Positions 16,724 through 25,997 of a stretch of 64,000 nucleotides of DNA are shown here, piece by piece. The stretch covers positions 62,001 through 126,000 of the forward strand of contig JBIKLA010000005.1 of the NCBI GenBank assembly GCA_044360075.1, in the 5' to 3' direction. A program made the translations under genes and the position numbers. The notes below the pieces were generated by a model. It had not been told where the DNA came from and ran no database searches. It saw only the letters and a program-made list of their open reading frames with translations. This stretch comes from OMII01 sp947467385 (GTDB lineage: Bacteria > Bdellovibrionota_C > UBA2361 > OMII01). Position 1 is the stretch's first letter; each line of letters begins with the position of its first letter.

Positions 16724-17692
16724 CTACCAAGGGAAAGCGACGTGCTTCAGGACCGAAAGCTGTTGCATCGTTTTTATGGAGCCGATGGCGCTTCCGAATA
16801 AGTCGTAGAGGTGCTGGCAAAAGTGGTCGATAAACAACGGGGACTCAGACTCAAGCCGGAGCTCAAAGTCCCAGTTGCCCGTGCATCGCAGAAGCGCGAG
16901 GACGTGGTGGTTATTGCGACACAATTGCAGGAACTGTGACTGCTGTGCGGCAGTAAGGCCACGATCAAGCAGTAGCAGTCGGTAATTGAATACCCCAACT
17001 TTTGTTGTGTCGAGCATGAAGCGCTTAGCCCTAATGACCTCATGCTTGCGCAGTTGCTCGAAGCGGTACAAAACCGAGGACGCCTTCATGCCCAAAATCC
17101 GAGCAACTTCCGCTGTTGTTTTGTCAGGATTCTTGCTCAGTGTCGAGAGAATCTGGCGGTCGATATCATCAAGCTCCACCCTGGGGTCTTTTGTTGATAC
17201 CGTCACGCAGGGACGCTCTCCAGCCTCCGGCAGGAGGTAGGTTGGAGGGAAGATTGACCAGTCAAGCCTCAGCACGAGACTCTTCTCAAGCAGCACGCCA
17301 CTGTCTGTTGGGCGGATGGATGAAAAGAGGTCATCAAGCTCATACGGCTCCTCGGCCAAAAAGCTCAAAGCGTATTGGCTCTCGCCCCCTGCCTTGGCCA
17401 GCCAAAAAACGGCCGGGGATGCTCCCATGATCTGCTCGAAGCGCTGGCGGCTGGCTGTCGTCTCGCTTCCGCGGCCAAGGTAAATTCCAAAGTCACTGTA
17501 GCCGAGCTTGAAGAAGTTGACGTGGTAGAGCGGCCGGATGATGCCGCGCGCCAGCAAATTTTCCTGGATATAGCGGACGGCATGCTCCCGCATGTCAAGC
17601 TTTTGCGCGAGCTCTTTGACGCTCATATCCGCTGAGAGCGACGCGGCGGCGAGGAAACGCCGCTCTTTTTCCGAAAGAATGACCCGAACCAT
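16724..17692 (-). CDS. Double Lrp/AsnC-type regulator (copy 2)
   Basis: A 322-residue paralogue of the protein at 15615-16583, the same length and collinear throughout, so the pair arose by tandem duplication. It has the same order: HTH (SVKELAQKLDMREHAVRYIQENL), RAM-like half, second HTH (TTAEVARILGMKASSVLYRFEQL), RAM-like half. Differences cluster in the sensor halves, for example SQYALSFLAEEPYEL against YQYALSFLTEKPYEL. ATG 17692 is chosen because homology starts there and GGGG lies close upstream; the frame stays open further up into the cmoB gene. It follows cmoB by 61 bases in the same direction. Confidence 0.78.
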   Translation of the reverse strand: MVRVILSEKERRFLAAASLSADMSVKELAQKLDMREHAVRYIQENLLARGIIRPLYHVNFFKLGYSDFGIYLGRGSETTASRQRFEQIMGASPAVFWLAKAGGESQYALSFLAEEPYELDDLFSSIRPTDSGVLLEKSLVLRLDWSIFPPTYLLPEAGERPCVTVSTKDPRVELDDIDRQILSTLSKNPDKTTAEVARILGMKASSVLYRFEQLRKHEVIRAKRFMLDTTKVGVFNYRLLLLDRGLTAAQQSQFLQLCRNNHHVLALLRCTGNWDFELRLESESPLFIDHFCQHLYDLFGSAIGSIKTMQQLSVLKHVAFPW

Positions 17693-17753
17693 GCGATCCC
17701 CGTTCGAGCGCAGTTTTGCAGAAGTTGAGGAGCGGCGGCAACCGTTTTGGTGG

Positions 17754-18734
17754 CTATTTTCGGCCGACGACGACTGCACTATGCGGGGCCGGATATCCTT
17801 CGACTGTTTTAGAGGAATCGTTGGGGTCGAGAAAGTCTGAGAGGCTCTCGTACGGGGCCCATGTTGTGCGGCGCTGTTCCTGAATCGTAACTGGCCCAAA
17901 CCGATGAATAGTGACGTCGCGAAACCCGCTCTGAGTCATGTACGAGGCCAGAGCCTCTGGGGTGGGAATGACCCACGCATTGCGCATCTTCGCGTAGCGG
18001 CCCTCCGGCACAAGGACGTCCGTCCCCGGCCGGTCGATGACAAGGCTTTCTATTATCACCTGCCCATCCTCTCGAGTTGCCCCGAAAATCTGCCGGGTTG
18101 CTGCGAGCGGGTCACGCTGGTGGTACATCACCCCCATGCAGATGATGAGGTCGAAAAATTCGGGGAAGGACTCAAGACAGTGCAGTCCCAACGGTACAAA
18201 TCCGACGTGAGGCAGCCGAAATATGGACTGGAGGAGCGCGAACTGAAGCCAGCAGCGGTCGACTGGGTCAAATCCGAGGGCCAATTCCGGCGAGTGGGCC
18301 GCCAACTTAAAGAGGAAGTACCCGTTGCTGCATCCGACATCGGCGATGCGCATGCCGCTTCGCAGGGAGAGGAGCGGAGCGATGCGAGACCACTTGATAT
18401 GGGAGCGCCATTCGGCGTCAATCTCCAGGCCGCCGAGTTGGTATGGGCCAACTCGCCATGGAACAAGCAGCGTAGCGATCTTTTCCAGGGTGGCCTGGTT
18501 TGCGTCTTCGGAAAGAGCTGCCTTGAGCGAGTCGCCGGAGAGGTCAACGGCTGTTGCGGCGAAACCTTGCATGTCGTCGGAGCGAAAGAGATCCCGCAGC
18601 TCCTGCCAGTGTTGGGAGCGGAGCACCTGCCGCCGCAGCTTCTGGACCTCGCGGATGACGGCATCGGCCCGTACATTCGGGCCCGCAGTCAGCAGGGGAC
18701 GCAGCGTTGACAGGAGGGGGTAGTGGTGAGTCAC
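17754..18734 (-). CDS. cmoB: tRNA U34 carboxymethyltransferase CmoB
   Basis: CmoB transfers a carboxymethyl group from carboxy-SAM to 5-hydroxyuridine at the wobble position of certain tRNAs. The 326-residue protein matches the enterobacterial enzyme across its length. Shared landmarks are VPWRVGPYQLGGLEIDAEWRSHIKW, the SAM-like site IADVGCSNGYFLFK, MGVMYHQRDPL, VLVPEGRYAKMRN and the strongly conserved end DFLDPNDSSKTVEGYPAPHSAV. The start is a GTG at 18734 with AAGGGT just upstream. No cmoA is seen in the window. It lies 25 bases after the GT87-type gene on the same strand. Confidence 0.94.
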   Translation of the reverse strand: MTHHYPLLSTLRPLLTAGPNVRADAVIREVQKLRRQVLRSQHWQELRDLFRSDDMQGFAATAVDLSGDSLKAALSEDANQATLEKIATLLVPWRVGPYQLGGLEIDAEWRSHIKWSRIAPLLSLRSGMRIADVGCSNGYFLFKLAAHSPELALGFDPVDRCWLQFALLQSIFRLPHVGFVPLGLHCLESFPEFFDLIICMGVMYHQRDPLAATRQIFGATREDGQVIIESLVIDRPGTDVLVPEGRYAKMRNAWVIPTPEALASYMTQSGFRDVTIHRFGPVTIQEQRRTTWAPYESLSDFLDPNDSSKTVEGYPAPHSAVVVGRK

Positions 18735-18759
18735 ACCCTTGAGCTACCACGGAGCCCTT

Positions 18760-19995
18760 TTAGTTGGCAAACGCGGGCCGTTGGCGGCTGAGGATAATGA
18801 TCAGGGCTAGCGCAGCGGCAGAGAGCATGGCTCCTCCCGGAACTGCCCCAGAAGCCCCATGGAGCTGCAGGTACATATCGACGAACCGAGAGGCCGTTAT
18901 GGCAAGGGCGCACAGGAAAACTGTCGATCGCAACACTGGGGAACCACGCGTGCAGTTCCACGATGTGACGATCGGGAAAGCGCACCACAGGAGGTGATTA
19001 AACCAGATCACCGGAGCAGACAGAACCATCACAAGCAGCATGGCTGAGAAGCAGCGAGTGAAGCCGGCACGCCCCCACTGAAGGGCCCGGTAGCCGCTTA
19101 GACAGCAGCTTAGGACAACAACGATCCTTTGAACCAAGAGGGCGTCGGCGCGCGAGATGCCGGGGATAGCATCAAAGAGAAAGCGGCTGAGTGCCAAGTT
19201 CGAGCGGTTCATCCATACCTCGGCTCCGGATGAGATAGCCGGTAGGGCGGCAACAAAATCAATCCAGGGGCCGGAGCCAAAGGCTGCCAGGGCCAGAAGG
19301 GATATCGCGGCGAGGCTCAGCGCAAGGTGTTTGCGCGCGGGTGCAGCGTCTCGGGAGAGCAGCAGGAGCGCCAGAAAGATAGGTGTCACTTTGAGCATGA
19401 CGGCACCGCCAAGCGCCCAGCCCGCAAGCATGAATCGCCCCTGCTGAAGGGCCACTAGGAAGGCCGCAAGGAGGGCGAGAACCAAGGCGTTGACCTGCCC
19501 AGCCTCAAAACCATCGATGGTGGGGGGCCAGAAGGTGAGGCATACGGCGATCCAGCCGACCCCAAGGCTCGTCACAAGCTTCTCGGCCCGCATGGCCCAC
19601 GCCACGGCGAGGATGCTCGCCACGCTAAGCGCTATCCACAGTGAGTCAAGCGCAGCTGTGCCGAGGGGCAACAAGAGGCATAGCAGCGCTGCGAGAGGGG
19701 GAGGATAGAGATACCTAAGCGGCAATTCTCCGAGCCCAAACGACTGCACAGGGATCGTAACGCTGTAGATGTTGCCCCCATCCCGCAGGGCTTCAGCGGC
19801 CCTCACATAGACGGCGAAGTCGTTGGGGCTCCGTTGGTAGAAGGTAAACTGGGCAACCGAAGAGACAAAAAAGAGCGCGAAGATGATCGCCGCGAGGCTG
19901 CCAAGACGCAGGGCTAGGGCCTGCGATTTTGGATCCCGCCGAAGGTTTGCAAGCATGTCGAGCCAGGCGCGCATGGGTTTTTTTGCTTCTCGCAT
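18760..19995 (-). CDS. GT87/DUF2029-type polyprenyl-linked mannosyltransferase-like membrane protein
   Basis: A polytopic protein of about 411 residues with nine to ten hydrophobic spans. NDFAVYVRAAEALRDGGNIY in the first periplasmic loop, with its conserved Asp, and DGFEAGQVNALVLALL further on are hallmarks of the GT87 (alpha-1,2-mannosyltransferase/PimE-like) family. These GT-C enzymes use polyprenyl-phosphate mannose, which the GT2 enzyme at 6083 could in principle supply. ATG 19995 (MREAKK) is chosen because the open frame further upstream overlaps the apaG start on the other strand; ATGs at 19974 and 19956 are also possible. The gene is divergent from apaG. Confidence 0.75.
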   Translation of the reverse strand: MREAKKPMRAWLDMLANLRRDPKSQALALRLGSLAAIIFALFFVSSVAQFTFYQRSPNDFAVYVRAAEALRDGGNIYSVTIPVQSFGLGELPLRYLYPPPLAALLCLLLPLGTAALDSLWIALSVASILAVAWAMRAEKLVTSLGVGWIAVCLTFWPPTIDGFEAGQVNALVLALLAAFLVALQQGRFMLAGWALGGAVMLKVTPIFLALLLLSRDAAPARKHLALSLAAISLLALAAFGSGPWIDFVAALPAISSGAEVWMNRSNLALSRFLFDAIPGISRADALLVQRIVVVLSCCLSGYRALQWGRAGFTRCFSAMLLVMVLSAPVIWFNHLLWCAFPIVTSWNCTRGSPVLRSTVFLCALAITASRFVDMYLQLHGASGAVPGGAMLSAAALALIIILSRQRPAFAN

Positions 19996-20042
19996 CCCAG
20001 CTGATAGCAGCTTTCGTAGCGAGCGGATACCCGTTCTTTTCT

Positions 20043-20070
20043 TTTCAATACGGTGGCTCTCGGCTACACT
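20043..20070 (+). promoter_or_regulatory. Promoter candidate giving a leaderless apaG message
   Basis: TTTCAA (20043-20048), a 16-base spacer and TACACT (20065-20070) lie so close to the apaG ATG at 20078 that transcription would start at or within a base or two of it. No Shine-Dalgarno exists in the seven bases between, which agrees with leaderless translation. Confidence 0.4.
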
Positions 20071-20077
20071 TCCCACC

Positions 20078-20467
20078 ATGGGGCCATTCTCAGAAACGAC
20101 CCAAAATATCACGGTGTCCGTTGTTCCCTCTCCCATCATGGAAGAGTCAGATCCGACGGAGGGAAGGTATTCGTTTGCCTACACCATCTCGATCGAAAAT
20201 AAGTCCGATGCGACGGTGCAGCTCATGGAGCGGCACTGGATAATCGAGTCCGCAGACGAGCAGATCAATGAGGTTGTTGGGCCGGGAGTGGTCGGCGTTC
20301 AGCCGGTTCTCCAGCCCGGCAACCACTTCGAGTACACCAGCAGCGCAGTCATCCGCGACCCGATCGGATCGATGAAGGGCACCTACGTCTTCCGGCGCTC
20401 GACCGGAGGGTTCTTCGTTGTCCAGATACCCCGCTTCAAGCTTGAATACCCAACCCTCTTTAACTAA
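20078..20467 (+). CDS. apaG: ApaG domain protein
   Basis: A 129-residue beta-sandwich protein of the ApaG family. It matches from TQNITVSVVPSPI through SFAYTISIENKSDATVQLMERHWII, VVGPGVVGVQPVLQPGNHFEYTS and GTYVFRR to the end. ApaG proteins have an FnIII-like fold and bind small phosphorylated compounds or act as protein-interaction modules; the exact role is unsettled. ATG 20078 begins the homology, while the frame is open upstream to 19883 without family similarity. No Shine-Dalgarno is visible. It precedes mpl by eight bases and is probably co-transcribed with it. Confidence 0.92.
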   Translation: MGPFSETTQNITVSVVPSPIMEESDPTEGRYSFAYTISIENKSDATVQLMERHWIIESADEQINEVVGPGVVGVQPVLQPGNHFEYTSSAVIRDPIGSMKGTYVFRRSTGGFFVVQIPRFKLEYPTLFN

Positions 20468-20475
20468 GGCGGCCC

Positions 20476-21969
20476 ATGCCAAAAGATTTTTTTACCGTTC
20501 AAGGCACGACAAGCCTCCACACCCTTAAGCCCGGCTCCAAGATTCACGTCATCGGCGTGTGCGGTGTCGCCATGGCGCAGATATCAATCGCGCTGGCCGA
20601 GCGAGGATTTGCCGTTTCGGGAAGCGACAAGGAATTCTATGAGCCGATGAAGAGCCTTCTGGGCAGTTCGAAGGTCATTACGAAGACCGGTTATGCCGGA
20701 GAGCACGTTCCGCTTGACGCCGAGCTCGTCGTTATCGGCAATTCAATCAGCTACGGCAACCCGGAGGTTGAAGTCGTTGAGAAGCACGAACTACCCTACA
20801 CATGCTTCCCGAAGATTCTTCAGGAGGTAGCGATCGCTGGCAAGCACTCTATCGTGGTGACGGGCACCCATGGAAAGTCCACAACGACGGCCCTTATAGC
20901 GACAATCCTTCTTGAGAGCGGAAAGGAGCCATCGTACTTCGTCGGTGGCGTGGCGCAGGGATTGCCGACCAGTCTCGCCGTTGGAACGGGAGGGTTTTCG
21001 GTTGTCGAGGGTGACGAGTACGATAGCGCTTTCTTTGCTAAGGTACCCAAGTTCTTTTTTTACACGCCGGATACGGTTGTCGTTAACGCGATCGAATACG
21101 ACCATGCCGACATCTATGCGAACGTCGAGGCCATCGAGGCCGAGTTTACCAAGCTTGTTGTAGGGCTTCACAAGGGTGGCACGGCGATCTGCTGCATCGA
21201 CTTTCCGCGAGTGAAGAGGCTTGTGGGCGAATGGAAGAAGTCGGCAGAGTGTTCAATCGTCACTTTCGGTCGCGATCCTGAGGCCGATTATGTGATCACA
21301 GAGCGCGAGTCGATCGGCATGTCACAGCGCGTCACGGTGCGCGGTCCTGGTGCAGCGGCTCTCACCCTCTCGCTTCCGATCGTTGGCGAATATAACGCAC
21401 GCAATGCCCTGGCAGCCCTGATCGTCTCACAGACGATTGGCCTCGAGACGAAGCGGACCCTTGAGATCCTGGGATCGTTTCAGTCAGTCAAGCGCCGCCA
21501 AGAGCTGAGGGCTCAGAAGGGCGGTGTCGTGCTCATAGAGGACTTTGCGCACCATCCGACCGCAGTGCGGCAGACGGTTGAGGCTGTGAGAGAGGCGTTT
21601 CCAAAGGCGCGCCTGTGGGCGGTGTTTGAGCCCCGCTCGAACACAAGCCGCCGTAAGGTCTTTCAGGACGAGTACGTGTCGGCGGTCCGGAACGCCGACC
21701 GGGTTGTGCTCAAGAACGTTACGGCACGCACCATCGACGCGGGGCTTGAGCTGATCGACGTCGGAACTCTTAGTGACGAGATCTCGGCGTCAGGTGTTCC
21801 GTCCCGATGCCTGGCGGATGTGCAGGCGATTCGTGATTACATATGGAGCGAGGTGAAGCCTGAACGCAGCGCCTCTAACGTCCAGGACGTAGTGTTTGTC
21901 ATGTCTAACGGCTCATTTGACCGGCTCAACGAGCTGCTCCAGGAAGATCTTGAGCGGGCGTGCTCGTAG
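20476..21969 (+). CDS. mpl: UDP-MurNAc:L-Ala-gamma-D-Glu-meso-DAP ligase Mpl
   Basis: Mpl re-attaches the tripeptide recovered from cell-wall turnover to UDP-N-acetylmuramic acid, recycling peptidoglycan. The 497-residue Mur-ligase fold shows the N-terminal nucleotide-sugar site IHVIGVCGVAMAQI (23-36), the ATP P-loop VTGTHGKSTTT (128-138), EGDEYDSAFF (metal and ATP site), EYDHADIY and a C-terminal DFAHHPTAVRQT/FEPRSNTSRR region. The sequence VCGVAM and the GDEYD motif favour Mpl over MurC. It implies meso-DAP peptidoglycan, as in Gram-negatives. A strong terminator follows 45 bases downstream. Confidence 0.94.
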   Translation: MPKDFFTVQGTTSLHTLKPGSKIHVIGVCGVAMAQISIALAERGFAVSGSDKEFYEPMKSLLGSSKVITKTGYAGEHVPLDAELVVIGNSISYGNPEVEVVEKHELPYTCFPKILQEVAIAGKHSIVVTGTHGKSTTTALIATILLESGKEPSYFVGGVAQGLPTSLAVGTGGFSVVEGDEYDSAFFAKVPKFFFYTPDTVVVNAIEYDHADIYANVEAIEAEFTKLVVGLHKGGTAICCIDFPRVKRLVGEWKKSAECSIVTFGRDPEADYVITERESIGMSQRVTVRGPGAAALTLSLPIVGEYNARNALAALIVSQTIGLETKRTLEILGSFQSVKRRQELRAQKGGVVLIEDFAHHPTAVRQTVEAVREAFPKARLWAVFEPRSNTSRRKVFQDEYVSAVRNADRVVLKNVTARTIDAGLELIDVGTLSDEISASGVPSRCLADVQAIRDYIWSEVKPERSASNVQDVVFVMSNGSFDRLNELLQEDLERACS

Positions 21970-22013
21970 CGAGGGATGGGGCCACGAGCACATTCCCTGA
22001 GCCTATAAAGAGA

Positions 22014-22049
22014 AACGGCTAGGGTGTTGCCACCCTAGCCGTTTTTTTT
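22014..22049. terminator. Strong hairpin terminator between mpl and ahcY
   Basis: AACGGCTAGGGTG and its exact complement form a 13-bp stem with a TTGC loop, followed by an uninterrupted T-run on the plus strand. The minus strand has TTTCTCTTT after the stem, so the element can also end the convergent ahcY transcript. Confidence 0.93.
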
Positions 22050-22071
22050 GTTGAGCTAGAACAGGCTCCGC

Positions 22072-23382
<1,311 letters not shown>

Positions 23383-23423
23383 ATGCGAGTTTGACTTTTG
23401 TGTTGGCGCCCGGGGCCATTAGT

Positions 23424-23464
23424 CGCCTAGGCGTCGTTTAATTCGGCGATGCTACCCCAGCATC
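23424..23464 (-). other. Structured leader before ahcY
   Basis: On the ahcY side of the 23383-23561 gap, a perfect hairpin GATGCT-(GGGGT)-AGCATC (complement of 23464-23448) is followed by a perfect ten-base palindrome CGCCTAGGCG (23424-23433). I looked for the conserved cores of the SAH and SAM riboswitches and did not find them. It may be an unrecognised leader element or chance structure. Confidence 0.35.
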
Positions 23465-23561
23465 TTCAGGGCTACAAGTCTCTGGGATCACTTCAGTATG
23501 TTCGTGGTTGAAATGCCGCAAGCGTCTTTAGGCTGCTCGTAACTGGCTGTATTGCATGCCC

Positions 23562-23607
23562 AAAAAAACGCCGCACGGGAGGTTAATTGGGCCAACTTTT
23601 TGCGGCG
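23562..23607 (-). terminator. Terminator downstream of csrA
   Basis: On the minus strand CGCCGCA (complement of 23607-23601) pairs with TGCGGCG (complement of 23575-23569), and seven T residues follow at 23568-23562. The loop is long at 25 bases. It ends the csrA transcript about 150 bases past its stop. Between them lies a further hairpin with seven-base arms AGCCAGC/GCTGGCT near 23708-23732. Confidence 0.7.
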
Positions 23608-23760
23608 AGAAAATGTAATGGACCAGTCGGGCCCTTAAGGGGAAAGGTTGCGGAGGGAAGGATTCATTTTCATGAAAACCTTGGGTGAACCTCCGCTAAA
23701 ACTCGCCAGCCAGCAAATGGGTCTCGCTGGCTAGCTCACTGCACGCACTACCTCACAACC

Positions 23761-23955
23761 TTAAAAGGGGTCGTGAGATTCCCTGTTTTGGGGCATCGAG
23801 CCATCATTAGGGAGGAGTTCCTCTCTAAAGATACCAACGTCGCGTGGTGCCTCAATTCCGAGCCGAATCTTACCGCGATCTATATCGACCACGGTTAAGA
23901 CGATGTTATCGCCGATCATGATCCGCTCACCCAACCTGCGAGAAATTACCAGCAT
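23761..23955 (-). CDS. csrA: Carbon storage regulator CsrA
   Basis: CsrA is a small dimeric RNA-binding protein that represses or activates translation by binding GGA motifs near ribosome sites. The 64-residue product opens with MLVISRRLGERIMIGDNI, contains the beta-strand IRLGIEAPRDVGIFREEL with the conserved RNA-contact arginine in the IEAPRDV segment, and ends in a short variable tail. The start at 23955 has a strong AGGAGGG five to eight bases upstream, which itself contains GGA and could allow autoregulation. It is a single-gene unit with its own terminator. Confidence 0.96.
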   Translation of the reverse strand: MLVISRRLGERIMIGDNIVLTVVDIDRGKIRLGIEAPRDVGIFREELLPNDGSMPQNRESHDPF

Positions 23956-24267
23956 TGAAGTACCCTCCTAGCTGCTGGAAAGAATCGATCCGTCTGCTTC
24001 ATGCACGGCGCTTCAGCCCAACGAATCCCTCGACGAAGGGGAACCTTGTAAAGAATCCTTCCTCCGCCATACGTAACGAAGGAGCCGTAAGGGTACCTCA
24101 AAGGGGCGCGAAAAATCAAAAATTAGGCCGATTATCGGCGCTTTTCTTGAGAAGTGCTGGATAACTGAGGGGATACTAAGGGCTAACCTTAGAGGCTAAG
24201 AGTCCCCAGCAGTCGGTTTGGGTCTGCCCGTGAACACCCAAAGCCGCGGCACAGTCCAGAATGTGTG

Positions 24268-25113
24268 TTAGCCGACAGCCGCTTTAGCCCGCAGCCACAA
24301 GGCCTGGAGCTCGTCCTCGGAGAGAGTTTTGAGCTCTCTTCCTGCGAACTCGGAGGCGGCCAGGTTCTCAACCACCTTGAAGCGGGCGATGAACTTGGTG
24401 TTGGCCACTGCGAGGGCCTCTTCGGCGTTGAAGCCGAGGTGCCGGCTGTGTTGCGCCAGCGAGAAGAGGAGATCGCCGAACTCCTCCTCGAGGCGCTTTT
24501 TGGTGGCCGCATCTGCTGCCGGGCCTGATGGGGCGCGGGCGGCCTCTGCGAGGAACTCCTTAAGCTCCTCCTCCACCTTCTCTGCAACCCCGGCGGTTGA
24601 GCTCCAGTCAAACCCGACGCGTGCGCACCGCTCGCCGATCTCGTGCGCCCGAAGAAGCCCCGGCATGGCGCGCGGCAGGCCGTCGAGAAGACCTTTCTTT
24701 ATTTCGCCTGGCTCTGCGGCCCGCTCCTTGAGCTTGATCGATTCCCAGTTCTCAAGAACCTCCTGAGTTCCCGAAACCTGCACGTCGCCAAAGACGTGCG
24801 GGTGGCGGCGAATGAGCTTGTCGGTGATGCCACGCGCGACGGTCTCAAACGAGAACTGCCCCGACTCCCGAGCGATCTGGCTAAAGAGGCCAATGAGGGA
24901 GAGAAGGTCTCCGAGCTCCTCGCATACTTTAGGCGCCCCCTCGTGCACCGCGTCGCCGATCTCGTAGGCCTCTTCGACGACATGACGGGGGAGAGACTCA
25001 AAGGTCTGCTTTAAGTCCCACGGGCATCCGCTCTTGGGATCACGGAGCTTCTCCATCACCTCAAGGAATTCAACGAGTGCCTTTGCTGCCTGCTCATGCG
25101 TGCCGTGTGACAT
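24268..25113 (-). CDS. mazG: Nucleoside triphosphate pyrophosphohydrolase MazG
   Basis: MazG hydrolyses (d)NTPs to monophosphates and can lower ppGpp in stress. The 281-residue protein has two all-alpha MazG units. The first has LRDPKSGCPWDLKQTFESL, the EEAYE metal site and CEELGDLLSLIGLFSQIA; the second has EKVEEELKEF and RLEEEFGDLLFSLAQHSRHLG. The linker holds RRHPHVFGD, a family hallmark. ATG 25113 is preferred, four bases after the ComF stop; a longer frame back to 25155 would overlap comF. No mazEF pair is nearby. Confidence 0.93.
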   Translation of the reverse strand: MSHGTHEQAAKALVEFLEVMEKLRDPKSGCPWDLKQTFESLPRHVVEEAYEIGDAVHEGAPKVCEELGDLLSLIGLFSQIARESGQFSFETVARGITDKLIRRHPHVFGDVQVSGTQEVLENWESIKLKERAAEPGEIKKGLLDGLPRAMPGLLRAHEIGERCARVGFDWSSTAGVAEKVEEELKEFLAEAARAPSGPAADAATKKRLEEEFGDLLFSLAQHSRHLGFNAEEALAVANTKFIARFKVVENLAASEFAGRELKTLSEDELQALWLRAKAAVG

Positions 25114-25117
25114 GGCC

Positions 25118-25942
25118 CTACGGTAGCTTGTATCCATGCGCGGGGCGAGAGCCAACTTCCCCAGTGTCTAGCCATCCGAGGCTCTCATAAACTCGGCGCC
25201 GAAAGCGTGTCCAGACGGAGGTGCGGGCGACGGCCAGCACGTCTACGGTGGCAGCGCCGGTCTTGAGGAGCGCCCGCACGGCGGCGGCGCTGGTTGCCCC
25301 GGTCGTGATGACGTCTTCAACGAGCAGGACGCGGCAGCCTGCAACCGCGGAGCTGCCCCGGGCTCGAAAGAAGTTTCGCAGTCCGGTTAGGCGCTGTTCA
25401 TGGGAGAGGGAGGCTTGAGGAGCACGGCGGGAGCTGCGAGCGAGGCACTCGATAACGGGGATGCCATGAGCGCGGCCGACGACGCGGGCGATCAAAGAGC
25501 AGGGGTGAAAAAGCCGCTTCCGAAAGTGCGTGCCAGAGCCGGGCACTGGCACGATCACGTCCCACGTCGCGCCCGGAAAAAGCTTGGGCAGACTCTCCGC
25601 AAGGGTCTCTCCGCAGCGCCGCGCCAGGTACATGCTCGGCCGGTACTTCATTGCCCTAATGAGGTCTCGTGTGAGCCCGCTGTACTCCCATAGGCAACGG
25701 CTCCTCAGGAACAGCGGCGGGTAGAGCCGGCATGTCTCGCACGGCTCCGAGCTGTCGCGCGGGCTGTGGGGGACAAAGCAGCGTGGGCACCGGGCGGCAG
25801 CAAGAGAAGAGAACGGCGGAGGTGGTGGAGTGCAGCGAAAGCACAGTGAGGCTCCGCGCAGCGGGCGGCCGCACACGAGGCACTCACGGGGAAGGAGGAT
25901 CTCAAGGGATCCGCATAGCCACGAAATGAAGGGCGAGAGCAT
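25118..25942 (-). CDS. comF: ComF family amidophosphoribosyltransferase-like protein
   Basis: A 274-residue protein with an N-terminal zinc-ribbon-like region (cysteines in CLVCGRPL, CFRC, CPRC and CETC, residues 20-70) and a C-terminal type I phosphoribosyltransferase domain with VLLVEDVITTGAT, the PRPP-binding loop. ComF/ComFC members are needed for DNA uptake in competent bacteria, probably in internalising single strands, but many non-competent species carry the gene, so competence should not be assumed. It is the first gene of a tight pair with mazG and is 55 bases after the gpmI stop. Confidence 0.88.
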   Translation of the reverse strand: MLSPFISWLCGSLEILLPRECLVCGRPLRGASLCFRCTPPPPPFSSLAAARCPRCFVPHSPRDSSEPCETCRLYPPLFLRSRCLWEYSGLTRDLIRAMKYRPSMYLARRCGETLAESLPKLFPGATWDVIVPVPGSGTHFRKRLFHPCSLIARVVGRAHGIPVIECLARSSRRAPQASLSHEQRLTGLRNFFRARGSSAVAGCRVLLVEDVITTGATSAAAVRALLKTGAATVDVLAVARTSVWTRFRRRVYESLGWLDTGEVGSRPAHGYKLP

Positions 25943-25997
25943 GCAGCCTCAATCGGCTTGTGGGGCGAGAGAGTTGCGTAGCACCGCCTTGGTGGTG

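Noticed and set aside
17693..17899. 69-residue N-terminal extension of the second AsnC-type regulator
   Set aside because: It overlaps the conserved end of cmoB in another frame. The paralogue has no such extension.
23383..23561. SAH or SAM riboswitch before ahcY
   Set aside because: None of the conserved cores I know for these classes could be found; only unassigned hairpins are present.
23955..24164. 69-residue plus-strand frame divergent from csrA
   Set aside because: It begins inside the csrA ribosome site in antisense and has no recognisable sequence features or upstream signals.
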